Assembly (NCBI GenBank): GCA_964367935.1
Contig: CAYIYZ010000004.1
Coordinates: forward strand, 1 to 64,000
Length of the DNA: 64,000 nucleotides
Direction: 5' to 3'
Source: Scatomorpha sp964367935
Lineage (GTDB): Bacteria > Bacillota > Clostridia > Oscillospirales > Oscillospiraceae
Notes under the pieces: generated by a model
The model's input: only the letters and a program-made list of their open reading frames with translations
Told to the model about the DNA's origin: nothing
Databases searched by the model: none
Part shown: positions 8,184 through 17,470 of the stretch, one piece after another
How the letters are laid out: each line of letters opens with the position of its first letter
Position numbering within the stretch: the stretch's first letter is position 1
Made by a program: the position numbers and the translations under genes

Positions 8184-11081
8184 TTAGTAACCGAGCATAT
8201 CTCTCAGACCTTCGGCTTCGCCGCCTGCTGCCTCGTGCCCCTGCGACGCCGCTAAGTCTAAGTAATATAGCGCTGTATCATAACTCTGCGCCGTGCCCAA
8301 TCCATCCCTGTACAGGAAAGATACAAGGTATTGTGCGCCCATGTCACCATTATCCGCCGCCAAGGTATACCAGTACACGGCGTCGGAGTAGCTCTGACTT
8401 ACGCCATTACCGCTTTCATAGAGTGAGCCCAGTCTCGTCTGCGCAGCCACTATGCCTTGGCTTGCCGCCAAAGTATACCAGTCCGCCGCTACAGCGTAGT
8501 CCCAAGTCCCCGTTAAACCGTAATCATAACTGTAGCCTACCCAGTATTGTGATGCCGCATGACCGTTTGATGCCAACATATAGAAAATCTCAAACGCCGC
8601 ATCATAGTCGCCTTGTGAATAATATGAGGACGCTAAGTCATATTGTTCCTGTATATTACTCGAATTATTTGAGCTGCTTGTGTTGCTTGCAGAAGTGCCG
8701 CCCTCAAGCTCACGCAATCTCTCACTCGCCGTCTCACTACCATAGCTTTCCGCAAGCGAATACCAGAATATAGCCTCACCTACGTCCTGCTCCACGTACT
8801 CGCCACTACTGTATATCCAGCCCAAGCTCAACATCGAGTCAACCAGACCACTGTCGGCAGCTATCTCAAACATGTCTATAGCCAGTTCTATGTCCTGTTC
8901 CAAACCCATTCCATTGTAGAGCATGGAGCCCGCCCTGTGCATAGAAGTCGTATGATTATAGAATACAGCCAAATCACCATAAAGCTGGAAAGCCTTATTA
9001 TAATCACCTTCTTCATAGGCATATTCAGCTTCCTCAAACAGGTTATCTATAGCATTTGTCCTATAGTTCGATTCGGATATTTCTTCAAGGCGATCCTCTG
9101 CACTTTCAAATCCAAGATCAAGTGCAGATTCGTACCAAGCTGTCGCCACATTAAGATCTATCTCAACACCGTATCCCTGGCTATAGGCATCTCCCAAAGC
9201 GAGCGTTGAGTCGTTTTCACCCATAAGAACCGCCTCATGGAAATATTCCACCGCCATTGCATAGTTTAGGGGAACACCGCCGCCACGCTCATACATTAGA
9301 CCCAAGAAGTAAAGTGCCTCAGGCTCGGATTCTCCCAAAACTATCAGTCGTTCTATGCTCTCAACCGCACGTGAGTACCAGTATTGTGATTCGTCTTCAT
9401 CTTCTACTACGCCGCGTCCGTTTGAATAGCACACCGCTATCCAAAATTGAGCCCTGTAATCGCCGTCTTCTGCCTGTTGAAGCATATTATAGCCCGCATC
9501 ATCAAACAACTCATCTGCATAGTCATCGTCTTCTTCGACAGCATAACCATTAAGATAGCAAAAGCCCAACAGATACTGCGCCATACCGTGATCATTATTC
9601 GAAAGCGCCTGTAGCACCGGCGCCGCATCTTCGTATAGGAAGAGGTCGTACATCTCATGAGCATAGTCAAACGCCTCTTCCTCGGATGTAAAGCCCATAG
9701 CACCCAATTCACCTTCCAAAAGTACCGGCTCGGGTGTTTGCTCTGTTGTAGGCCGAGGTGTCGAAGTCGTAGACGGTGTACTTGTCTCGCCGGGCTTATC
9801 ACCCGAGTTTATCACAGACGACAGTCCTCCGTCATTTGAACCGCCGCTGAAAATAAGTACTACTGCTAAAATAACAGCTGCTACCACGCCAACTGCTATG
9901 CCTATCATCTTACCCGGTGACTCGCCTGCCTTTTTCTCTACAGGCACTCTCGGCTTAGGCTCGGGACGTGACTTAGGCTCTACTTTCGGCTTAACTACCG
10001 GTTTCGCAGGTTCCGGCGGCGCTACCGGCGGCACTACCACAACTTGCGGCTGCGGTGTCTCCACCTGCGCCTGTGGCGCCTGAGTATAGCCCGTCGACGC
10101 CGCTTGTATGGGTTTCGCATTATAGAGCATCAGCATAAGCTCGTCAACACTCTGATACCTGTCCTTACCGTAAATCGACATACCCTTCATCATCACATTT
10201 TCCTTATGTGAATCCATGACTATGCCCATCTGTGACGGACGCTTCACCTCGTCCTCGTACACTCTATCACTGGCGTCATCGGGAACAACGCCCGTTATCG
10301 CCCTGTACATAGTCGCGCACATGGCATATAAGTCCGTCCACGGACCCTGCGCACCCTTACTGCTATATTGCTCTATAGGTGCATATCCCGGCTTTAGAAG
10401 TATAGATAAACTCTTATTATTTTTATCTATAAAGTCACGTGCCGCACCGAAATCTATTAGTCTCATGCGCCCGTCTTTTGAAATCATTATATTGTCAGGG
10501 CTAATGTCCCTGTGCATTATGCCCTCATGGTGCATTTTGCCCAAGGAATCCATAACCGGATACATAAGCTCAAATACCTGCTCCGAGGGTAGTTTTCCGC
10601 CCTTTTCCGCTAAGTACTGCTTAAACGTCACGCCATCAATAAACTCCATCACTATATACGCTGTGCCGTTTTCCATTATGAAGTCATTAACCGCCACTAT
10701 GCCCGGCAGATTACGGAATCTTGCCAAACGGCGTGCCTCATGTATGAACTTCTCGCGTCCGCTCGAAAAGAAATCCGCCTTATCACCCACAAAGGGCGTT
10801 ACCGTATTTGTCTTTGTATTCTCACGAGTAGCAAAGCCCGTAGGATAAAATTCCTTTATCGCCACCCTCAAGTCTAAATTGAGATCATAACCTATATAAG
10901 TTATACCGAAGCCACCCTCACCTATGACCTTGCCCACCAAATACTTTGCACCCAGAATAGTCTTCATGGGCAGCTGGTGCAGCACAGGTGCATACTCGCT
11001 CTCCTCAAAGCCGCAAAACGGGCATCTGCCCTCCACAGGCTTTATTTGCATACACGACATGCACAAATTGTTTACGTTCAT
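8184..11081 (-). CDS. Membrane Ser/Thr protein kinase with zinc ribbon and extracellular Sel1 repeats
   Basis: The protein has 965 residues. A zinc ribbon comes first (C7-x2-C10 and C20-x2-C23). A Hanks-type kinase domain follows (about 46-315) with P-loop GEGGFG 54-59, Lys76, HRD 190-192, Asn197 and DFG 210-212. A proline-rich juxtamembrane stretch leads to one membrane helix (about 392-411). The outer part (about 470-960) is a series of Sel1/TPR-like repeats, usually protein-binding. The catalytic half faces the cytoplasm. It is last in the operon starting at 18755 and is a paralogue of the kinase just upstream (11118-12962), nearly identical in the kinase half. Likely substrates are the FHA and vWA proteins of the same operon, which is inference. 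Confidence 0.92.
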   Translation of the reverse strand: MNVNNLCMSCMQIKPVEGRCPFCGFEESEYAPVLHQLPMKTILGAKYLVGKVIGEGGFGITYIGYDLNLDLRVAIKEFYPTGFATRENTKTNTVTPFVGDKADFFSSGREKFIHEARRLARFRNLPGIVAVNDFIMENGTAYIVMEFIDGVTFKQYLAEKGGKLPSEQVFELMYPVMDSLGKMHHEGIMHRDISPDNIMISKDGRMRLIDFGAARDFIDKNNKSLSILLKPGYAPIEQYSSKGAQGPWTDLYAMCATMYRAITGVVPDDASDRVYEDEVKRPSQMGIVMDSHKENVMMKGMSIYGKDRYQSVDELMLMLYNAKPIQAASTGYTQAPQAQVETPQPQVVVVPPVAPPEPAKPVVKPKVEPKSRPEPKPRVPVEKKAGESPGKMIGIAVGVVAAVILAVVLIFSGGSNDGGLSSVINSGDKPGETSTPSTTSTPRPTTEQTPEPVLLEGELGAMGFTSEEEAFDYAHEMYDLFLYEDAAPVLQALSNNDHGMAQYLLGFCYLNGYAVEEDDDYADELFDDAGYNMLQQAEDGDYRAQFWIAVCYSNGRGVVEDEDESQYWYSRAVESIERLIVLGESEPEALYFLGLMYERGGGVPLNYAMAVEYFHEAVLMGENDSTLALGDAYSQGYGVEIDLNVATAWYESALDLGFESAEDRLEEISESNYRTNAIDNLFEEAEYAYEEGDYNKAFQLYGDLAVFYNHTTSMHRAGSMLYNGMGLEQDIELAIDMFEIAADSGLVDSMLSLGWIYSSGEYVEQDVGEAIFWYSLAESYGSETASERLRELEGGTSASNTSSSNNSSNIQEQYDLASSYYSQGDYDAAFEIFYMLASNGHAASQYWVGYSYDYGLTGTWDYAVAADWYTLAASQGIVAAQTRLGSLYESGNGVSQSYSDAVYWYTLAADNGDMGAQYLVSFLYRDGLGTAQSYDTALYYLDLAASQGHEAAGGEAEGLRDMLGY

Positions 11082-12960
11082 ACTCCTTGCCCCTTCCCAT
11101 CACGCCGCTCTTTTATATCAATAAATATATATCTCAGAAATGGTCGTATCCTCAAACACAGTGCCCAAATACACCGTCACTATCTCTATATTTACATATT
11201 CGGTTACCACAGCTGTATCAAACTTTACTTCTTGACTGTCAAGCACGTCACTTAAAATATAAGTCTGACTTGTACCGTCCGAGAAATTGATGTTAACCTC
11301 CGCCGGCCGTGCATTCTCATTGTACAGACGCTCCGACAGCTGATATCCCGCCCTTATATAAAGGCCGCTAACCTCATATTCATCATCAAACATCACGGTA
11401 ATACTCTCACCGGCACCGTTTCCGGCCACACCCTCTACCCATGAAGTGCCACTATCGCCGTCTGTCGCCCTACTCGCCACATGCGTAAGTCCGGGCTCAG
11501 CTAACTCCGAGCTCGCATAAACTCCTATGACATAGTCCATGCTCACAGGATCCGGCGTAGGCGTAGGCGTCGGCATAGGTGTAGGCGTCGGTGTAGGCGT
11601 CGGTGTGGGTGTGGGGGTCGGCATCGGCGTCGGTGTGGGTTCTGCCGTCACCTCTTGCGTTGCCTGCGGTGTTGGCTCCGTATTGCCCGACACAGACAAG
11701 CTATCGCCCTCGTCTTCTCCATTGCCGCCAAATAATATGGTAGACAATAGCACAAGTCCGCAGAGCACTCCTATCACTATAGCTATTACCTTGCCCACGG
11801 AAGTGCTTCCGCTCTTTTTCTCTGCAGAGGTATTTGCCGCCCTATTCATCACTTTCGATTTATCTCTTGCGCCGGCATTTTGTCCTGCAAGCGCTCTCAA
11901 ATGCCTATCATAAGCATCCTCACTCAGAGGCACAGTTACATTTTCTTCCCTGTGTGGCTGTGTCGCTTTCTGTGGTTGAATCGGCACTGCCGGTGTCGCA
12001 CCATAGAGCAAAGCTATAAGCTCCTCTACACTCTGATACCGGTCAGGACCGTAGACCGCCATGCCCTTCATGAGCACATTCTCGCTATGTGCATCTATTT
12101 CTACGCCCAATTCCGATGGGCGTTTCACCTCGTCACCATAAACTCTATCGCTTGCATCATCGGGCACGACGCCCGTAATCGCCCTGTACATGGTCGCACA
12201 AAGTGCATATAAATCTGTCCATGGCCCTTGCGAACTCTTACTGCTATACTGCTCTATAGGTGCATAGCCCGGCTTAAGAAGAATTGACAAACTTTTATTG
12301 TCCTTATCCGCAAAGTCACGTGCCGCACCGAAATCTATGAGTCGCATCTGCCCATCTTTCGAGATCATGATATTATCAGGACTTATGTCCCTGTGCATTA
12401 TCCCTGCATGATGCATCTTTACAAGTGATTCGAGTACAGGGCGCATAAGCATAAACACCTCGGTGGGCGGCAATTTACCGCCCTTATCAGCGAGGTAACT
12501 CTTCATCGTCACACCATCTATGTACTCCATTACTATATACGCTGTGCCGTTTTCCATTATAAAATCGTTTACCGCCACTATGCCGGGTAGGTTACGAAAC
12601 TTCGCCAAACGGCGTGCCTCATGGATAAACTTCTCACGACCGCTCGTGAAGAAGCCTTCCTTCTCACCCATAAAGGGCGTTACCGTATTTGTCTTCGTGT
12701 TCTCACGAGTGGCAAAGCCCGTGGGATAAAACTCTTTTATGGCGACACGCATATCCAAGTTGAGGTCATAGCCTATATAGGTTATACCGAAGCCACCCTC
12801 GCCTATAACCTTACCCATAAGGTATTTAGCACCTAAAATGGTGCGCAGGGGCATTTGGTGCAGGGACTGCTCGTACTGCGTCTCGTCAAAGCCACAGAAA
12901 GGGCAAACGCCCGCCATGGGCTTTACCTGCATACAGGACATGCACAAGTTATCAATACTC
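10120..12960. repeat. Tandem duplication of the kinase-coding region (units about 10120-11081 and 11990-12962)
   Basis: The 5' halves of the two kinase genes, about 970 bp each, are direct repeats with long identical amino-acid stretches across zinc ribbon, P-loop, catalytic loop and activation segment. Similarity stops after the kinase domain, where juxtamembrane and exterior parts differ completely. Exact identity was not computed. Confidence 0.8.
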
Positions 12961-12962
12961 AT
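11118..12962 (-). CDS. Membrane Ser/Thr protein kinase with zinc ribbon and extracellular discoidin-like (NADase-type glycan-binding) domain
   Basis: The protein has 614 residues. It shares the four-Cys zinc ribbon and Hanks-type kinase domain of its neighbour (GEGGFG, VAIKEF, HRDISPDN, DFG). One membrane helix lies near 388-410. A Thr/Pro-Met/Pro dipeptide linker (about 430-470) leads to a C-terminal beta-sandwich of about 140 residues. That domain carries a TDGDSGTSWVEG motif, a GNGAGESI motif and YNENARP, as in the NADase-type glycan-binding/discoidin-like domain. This suggests sensing of cell-wall or external glycan with a cytoplasmic kinase output. The start ATG matches the neighbour's N-terminus exactly. 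It is separated from the FHA gene upstream by a repeat-bearing 138-bp gap. Confidence 0.92.
   Translation of the reverse strand: MSIDNLCMSCMQVKPMAGVCPFCGFDETQYEQSLHQMPLRTILGAKYLMGKVIGEGGFGITYIGYDLNLDMRVAIKEFYPTGFATRENTKTNTVTPFMGEKEGFFTSGREKFIHEARRLAKFRNLPGIVAVNDFIMENGTAYIVMEYIDGVTMKSYLADKGGKLPPTEVFMLMRPVLESLVKMHHAGIMHRDISPDNIMISKDGQMRLIDFGAARDFADKDNKSLSILLKPGYAPIEQYSSKSSQGPWTDLYALCATMYRAITGVVPDDASDRVYGDEVKRPSELGVEIDAHSENVLMKGMAVYGPDRYQSVEELIALLYGATPAVPIQPQKATQPHREENVTVPLSEDAYDRHLRALAGQNAGARDKSKVMNRAANTSAEKKSGSTSVGKVIAIVIGVLCGLVLLSTILFGGNGEDEGDSLSVSGNTEPTPQATQEVTAEPTPTPMPTPTPTPTPTPTPTPMPTPTPTPDPVSMDYVIGVYASSELAEPGLTHVASRATDGDSGTSWVEGVAGNGAGESITVMFDDEYEVSGLYIRAGYQLSERLYNENARPAEVNINFSDGTSQTYILSDVLDSQEVKFDTAVVTEYVNIEIVTVYLGTVFEDTTISEIYIY
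11553..11640. repeat. In-frame hexanucleotide repeat encoding a Pro-Thr linker
   Basis: Degenerate 6-bp units (GGCGTC, GGTGTA, GGTGTG) repeat about fourteen times and encode alternating Pro-Thr with occasional Pro-Met. Copy number could vary by slippage without breaking the frame, which would change the length of the exterior stalk. Confidence 0.7.
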
Positions 12963-12989
12963 CTAATCACCACTCGTTTCTAAGAACAA

Positions 12990-13098
12990 TAAATCAAAAA
13001 CAAATAAGCTTTTTCTTTGAAAAAGCTTCGTAACGGTCAAGACCGTTCTCTACGGTGCAGAGGTTTCGGGGCGATGTGGGCATCGCCCCCTACAAAAA
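12990..13098. repeat. Mosaic intergenic hairpin repeat (element A)
   Basis: Three palindromes follow one another: an AAGCTTTTT...AAAAAGCTT stem, AACGGTCAAGACCGTT, and a GGGGCGATG...CATCGCCCC stem. The second is shared with the gap at 22.6 kb. The element lies inside the kinase/FHA operon and could act as a processing site or partial terminator. Confidence 0.6.
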
Positions 13099-13100
13099 AA

Positions 13101-14003
13101 CTAATTCAGCTTAAAGCGGTTCTCACGACTGCCCAGCTCAATAACTGCGCCACGTGGCAACTGTGTCGCTATATTCGAAGGTAGCCTGCTGCCGCCCTCT
13201 ACGTAGGTGCCATTGCTCGAGTGATCGGTTACGGTATATGCACCTCTCGCTGCCTCAAACACCACACTGCAATGCCTGCGGCTGAGCTTCTCTGCGTTTC
13301 TGTCCACGATGAGGTTACAACTGCCGTCACGACCTATGAGCAGAGGCTCATTTGCCGCCATAGGAATAGTCTGACCTGCGTACATACCGCTCAGTCCCGT
13401 TATCGTGCCGCCTGCACCCTCGTTCGCCTTAGGTACATTCACAAAGTTTCTTGCTCCTGAAGATATAGGTGTTGCCATAGCTGTACCTCCGTAATTAAAT
13501 AGATCCGTGAATGCTATGAGGAAGTCCACGACAGTCGCAACGAATGCCAGCCCCGGCACCAATACCAATAGCGCCATGTGCTCTTTTATACCAAACGCCA
13601 CATAGAACTTATAGCGCCAGTAGATATTGTAGCCTATTACTGCCAAATTGTAAATCGCTACTAGTATTATGGCAAACATCAGCCATGCGCCCGAGCTTAT
13701 AGCCACTATGAGTTGGAACAGTATGAAGCTATAGAGTAAATTGTCACCCAAAAGGAACATCTTCCACCACTGCTCATCAACTACATGTAGCTGATATATA
13801 GTACGTGCTATGGGAACGAAGGGCATCCAGTCCCTGTCAAGCCCTGATTTTCTGCCTATGTACAGCCACACAAAGCCCGTCATCGCCCAAGCAGCCGCTA
13901 CAAATATTAGACCTAACACCACTGTTAGCGCTAAATTCGCTACCGCTAATCCATAAATCTGCGATACAAAATCGCCACTCATTATTCCACCAAAAGGATC
14001 CAT
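13101..14003 (-). CDS. Polytopic membrane protein with C-terminal FHA domain
   Basis: The protein has 300 residues. The first half holds about five hydrophobic segments (about 17-50, 85-105, 107-130 and 145-170 among them). Residues about 200-298 are an FHA domain: the LIGRDGSCNLIVD strand, LSRRHC and the SSNGTYVEG turn, which bind phosphothreonine peptides. It places a phosphothreonine reader at the membrane. The start is supported by a GGGGAGG site. The neighbouring kinases and phosphatases make it a likely partner. Specific function unknown. Confidence 0.88.
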   Translation of the reverse strand: MDPFGGIMSGDFVSQIYGLAVANLALTVVLGLIFVAAAWAMTGFVWLYIGRKSGLDRDWMPFVPIARTIYQLHVVDEQWWKMFLLGDNLLYSFILFQLIVAISSGAWLMFAIILVAIYNLAVIGYNIYWRYKFYVAFGIKEHMALLVLVPGLAFVATVVDFLIAFTDLFNYGGTAMATPISSGARNFVNVPKANEGAGGTITGLSGMYAGQTIPMAANEPLLIGRDGSCNLIVDRNAEKLSRRHCSVVFEAARGAYTVTDHSSNGTYVEGGSRLPSNIATQLPRGAVIELGSRENRFKLN

Positions 14004-14024
14004 AATCTTACCTCCCCTTATTTA

Positions 14025-14678
14025 TTACTTCTTTTCACTATCCCAGTTAAAGGCATCGGAACAACAGGGTATGAACATCAGCTCCGTCTTGCCCACTAAA
14101 ATTCTGTCATTTACCTTCAAAGGCTGTGCGCTCAGAACCAGCTCACCGTTTAAGTAGCAAAGCTCCTTACTCTCACCCGCCTGCATCAGGAACACATTAC
14201 TGCGTGGCTCATACACCACTATGGCGTGACGCTCACGGCTGACTGTAACATCCTTAGACACAGACACATCCATGTCCGCACCTCTACCTATGAAATTTCG
14301 GCCGCTCTTTAGCCTAAAGTCCTCACCAAAATGCTCGCCCTCCGTACAAACAAGCCAGCCCACGACAGGCTCCTTGCCAATAGCGGAGGAGAAAAAGCCA
14401 ACTGTCTTATTCTCATCACGTGAGGCTGGTTGCACCGCCGCATTTACCGCATCTTGCAAAGAACCTCCGCTTCCCGATAAGGGCGCTGTCACCTGCGAGT
14501 CTTTCATTAGCGGCACCGTCACATTGTCATTACCCATAGGTGCGCCCTGTTGTCCCCCATTCACCTGTAAGGGCACAGTGAAACTAGCATCTCCGACAGG
14601 TCCCGAATCGCAATGCGGACACGCCCTATAACTCTCGCTGTCATAGAAATGGCCGCTCTTGCACTTTACCAAATTCAT
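14025..14678 (-). CDS. Zinc-ribbon FHA-domain protein
   Basis: The protein has 217 residues and is soluble. An N-terminal Cys pair pattern (C6 ... CPHC near 21-24) preceded by a GHFYDS motif is shared with the FHA protein at 17464-18009. A Thr/Val-rich middle with repeated VTVPL-like segments could hold phosphorylation sites (for example TVPL and TAPL). The C-terminal FHA domain (about 120-205) shows FIGRGADMD, VSRERHAIV and a CYLNGE turn. It sits 21 bp after the PP2C gene in one operon. It is a candidate kinase substrate and phosphothreonine reader. Confidence 0.88.
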   Translation of the reverse strand: MNLVKCKSGHFYDSESYRACPHCDSGPVGDASFTVPLQVNGGQQGAPMGNDNVTVPLMKDSQVTAPLSGSGGSLQDAVNAAVQPASRDENKTVGFFSSAIGKEPVVGWLVCTEGEHFGEDFRLKSGRNFIGRGADMDVSVSKDVTVSRERHAIVVYEPRSNVFLMQAGESKELCYLNGELVLSAQPLKVNDRILVGKTELMFIPCCSDAFNWDSEKK

Positions 14679-14699
14679 ACTTTTCTCCCCTTTTTCTGC

Positions 14700-15653
14700 T
14701 TATTTATCAAGCGTCTCAGTCGCCTCACCCGCTCCCAAGTACCGCATTAATACAGCCGTTGTATTATCGTGACCCACCGAAATATCACTCACCGCCCTCA
14801 GCACCAAGTCACTCACCCTTTGCTCCACGTCCTCTACGTCCCTCAGCAAACTCAGTATCTCAGCATCCTCCAAAGAACGGGTCAAACCGTCACTGCAAAG
14901 TAAAACCATGTCACCGCTTTCTAACTTAAAGCCCTTGGGCGACAATTCCATTAACTCCAAGTACGGCGCGCCTATATAGCTGATAAGCGCCTCACGCTTA
15001 GGATCACTCTCCGCTGCCTCTCTGCTTATTTCACCCTTCTCAACCATATGCTCAAGCTGTAAAGCATAGTTATGATCTCTCGTAAGCCTCGCCATCTCAC
15101 CGCCACGCAATAAATATATGCGGCTATCTCCTACCGATACCCAATAAAGCGTGTCGCCTCTTATAAACACACTCACCAAGGTCGTTCCTGCCTGCTTGCC
15201 CTCGTTTCGGTATATGTTGGCAAGCAGATGATTAGCGTCATGTGCACCCATCTCCAAAACCGTGGCTATATCCTGCTCCTCCGTCGGCACAGCGTCCAAT
15301 ATCTTCACAAAATGCTCCACCACCGTAGCACTCGCCATACCGCCGTCCGCCATTCCACCCATACCGTCACACAACACAGCATAAGCATCCTCGCCCTTAT
15401 ACGCATAATCTTTTACATAAGCACTGTCCTGTTGGTATTCCCTTGTACCAATGTGTGTGGACATTCCGCTCATTACTACCGGCATACCCTCAGGCGGTTC
15501 TGCACCTTCACTCTGCACTGTTTTGCTCTCACGCCTCTTCGTTCGCTCTTGCGGCAGATCCGGCTCAAAGCTCTTATCAAGCATTAAGGTAGGTGCCTCG
15601 GATAGCTCTGATTTCACTCGCTGCTTCGGCTTCTTCTTGAAATTCCCAAACAT
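14700..15653 (-). CDS. PP2C-family Ser/Thr protein phosphatase
   Basis: The protein has 317 residues. A basic N-terminal tail of about 60 residues precedes a PP2C domain with metal-binding motifs: GTREYQQDS, LCDGMGGMADG, GDSRIYLL, CSDGLT and GHDNTTAVL. It reverses Ser/Thr phosphorylation with Mn or Mg ions. Its ATG overlaps the stop of the vWA/FHA gene (TAATG), so translation is coupled. A second PP2C heads the same operon. Thr residues in the tail (for example APTLML) may themselves be kinase targets, which is inference. Confidence 0.93.
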   Translation of the reverse strand: MFGNFKKKPKQRVKSELSEAPTLMLDKSFEPDLPQERTKRRESKTVQSEGAEPPEGMPVVMSGMSTHIGTREYQQDSAYVKDYAYKGEDAYAVLCDGMGGMADGGMASATVVEHFVKILDAVPTEEQDIATVLEMGAHDANHLLANIYRNEGKQAGTTLVSVFIRGDTLYWVSVGDSRIYLLRGGEMARLTRDHNYALQLEHMVEKGEISREAAESDPKREALISYIGAPYLELMELSPKGFKLESGDMVLLCSDGLTRSLEDAEILSLLRDVEDVEQRVSDLVLRAVSDISVGHDNTTAVLMRYLGAGEATETLDK

Positions 15654-17470
15654 TAACCGCCCTCCACAATAAACACTATGCTCTGTGCGCCTGCCTCTAT
15701 TCTGTCTCCGCTATGCAAGGGGCGCTTTGCCTTAACCGGCACTCCATTTAACATCGTGCCGCCCGTCTCACTCAAATTCGTCAAGGCAAAGCCCTCACCA
15801 GTGTCCTCTATGACAAAATGCTGTCTGCTCATACGTAGATCCTCAAACACCACGTCGCAAATCTCACTGCGTCCCACGAACATCGTGCTCTTTATCGGTA
15901 AGGTCACCCTCTTTGCGTTGCCCGACGCTCCGCTTATCTCCAAGCTAACCGTCTTCTGTACACCGCCCTGCACGAAATGTGCCCTGCCCGTTTCACCGCC
16001 GTTTAGCTCCTCCTTGACATACACATTGCCGCCCCACTCTTGCTCTTTAGCAGCCTTGCGTCGTGAGGAACTTACCGCAATTATCGCTATTAGACTGACT
16101 AAAAGTACAGCCACAACTACCCAAGCAATTGGTGGTACTCCGCCTTGCTCCACAGGCTCCTCTACCACGACTTCCGCCGCCGTAAACGATACGCTGACCG
16201 TGCCCTGTACGGCGTTCTCCTCCGCCGACACGTCGACTATGCCTATAGTGCCCACCTCAAAATCACCGCTGACTAATGTGCCCTCTAAGCTGAGCAGTAC
16301 ACTAAAATCACTCTCATTGTATGCAGCCGCACTTACACCGACAAGTGTGCCGTCTGCCATCTGCACCGTATAATTATCTCGTACATTCGCACCCGATACA
16401 GCCTCGGAGAACACAAGCTTTATGCCCGTATCACCCTCTTGCACCGCACTCACTATAGTCGGTGCTATATCGTCCTCAATGCTGTAATTAAAACTGCCGA
16501 CGAAACTTGACGATTGCCCCGAGGCCTCTAATCTGAGCTGTGTCCCGTCTGACGGCAAACGATTCGTCTCTGCCGTGAAATGCGCTAACCACACCTCGTC
16601 CTGTGCCCTCGTGACAGTCTGCGTAAAACTCGTCCCCAAGTCGAATACACTGACTATCTCTATATCGCCACCTGTACTGCGTGCCATAGCTCCGAAATTA
16701 TCGAGGTTTTCTTTCACACCGTTATCGAAGCCAAAACCGTACATGCTCATACCGGCATCTTTTAATAGTGCCTCTGACTCAGCTGCCGTATAGCCGCCCA
16801 TATTGTCGTCCGCCATGTCAGAAAATATGTAAACGAGCTTTCTGTCCATAGCCATTTCCTCATTCGTACTGTTTGCCGCCATCGCCAAGGCATCGTATAA
16901 AAGCGTATACTGCTCATTTGCGACTAAGCCCGCAAGCGCCGTCTCTATGGTAGCTACGTCGTTAGAGGACTCCACAAGCATATTGAGCTCCTCACCGAAA
17001 CTGATAAGCGTAAGCTTATCACTTGGCCCCATATTAGCCGCAAACTCTGATATCGCAGCCTTCACCGCCTCCATCTGCGCCTGACTTATAGTGCCCGAGA
17101 CATCAACAAGAAAATAATGCTGAGTGAGGACCATGGACTCATTCCTACCCACAAAGCTCGACTCTATACCCTTACCCTCGAGCATTAATGTGACTTCCTC
17201 AGGCGTCTTATCGCCTGAAATATAAAACCATACCTGCATCTCAGGCATCATGGCTTGAAACTGCTCTACCACAATACCTCCACTTGCCGTCCCCGTCGAT
17301 GTAGGTTCCGGCGCTGCTGTCAGTGCCACCACTGGTGTCGGTGTAGGTTCGGGCGCTACTGCCATCGTAGGTGCTACCGCCGTCGTAGGTGCTACCCCAG
17401 CATATGCCGTCACAACCAGCACACACAACATGACTATAACCGTTACAATATTTAAGCCTCTCTTTACCAT
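15653..17470 (-). CDS. Exported, membrane-anchored vWA protein with cytoplasmic FHA domain
   Basis: The protein has 605 residues from the ATG at 17470, which has AAGGAGG 7 nt ahead; an in-frame TTG at 17488 overlaps that site and is rejected. A signal peptide (1-26) is followed by a Thr/Pro/Ala-rich linker, then a von Willebrand A domain (about 100-270) with a DVSGT MIDAS-like motif. An Ig-like region (about 335-430) comes next, then one membrane helix near 445-467 and a C-terminal FHA domain (about 525-600; VGRSEICDV, SRQHF, GGTMLNG). Topology places vWA outside and FHA inside, so it could link an outside ligand to the kinase circuit. Its stop overlaps the next gene's start. Confidence 0.9.
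   Translation of the reverse strand: MVKRGLNIVTVIVMLCVLVVTAYAGVAPTTAVAPTMAVAPEPTPTPVVALTAAPEPTSTGTASGGIVVEQFQAMMPEMQVWFYISGDKTPEEVTLMLEGKGIESSFVGRNESMVLTQHYFLVDVSGTISQAQMEAVKAAISEFAANMGPSDKLTLISFGEELNMLVESSNDVATIETALAGLVANEQYTLLYDALAMAANSTNEEMAMDRKLVYIFSDMADDNMGGYTAAESEALLKDAGMSMYGFGFDNGVKENLDNFGAMARSTGGDIEIVSVFDLGTSFTQTVTRAQDEVWLAHFTAETNRLPSDGTQLRLEASGQSSSFVGSFNYSIEDDIAPTIVSAVQEGDTGIKLVFSEAVSGANVRDNYTVQMADGTLVGVSAAAYNESDFSVLLSLEGTLVSGDFEVGTIGIVDVSAEENAVQGTVSVSFTAAEVVVEEPVEQGGVPPIAWVVVAVLLVSLIAIIAVSSSRRKAAKEQEWGGNVYVKEELNGGETGRAHFVQGGVQKTVSLEISGASGNAKRVTLPIKSTMFVGRSEICDVVFEDLRMSRQHFVIEDTGEGFALTNLSETGGTMLNGVPVKAKRPLHSGDRIEAGAQSIVFIVEGG

Noticed and set aside
8117..8773. Plus-strand open frame of 218 codons
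   Set aside because: It is antisense to the Sel1-repeat part of the kinase gene and has no ribosome site.
11553..11640. CRISPR-like repeats
   Set aside because: The units are 6 bp, have no spacers and are in frame within a kinase gene.
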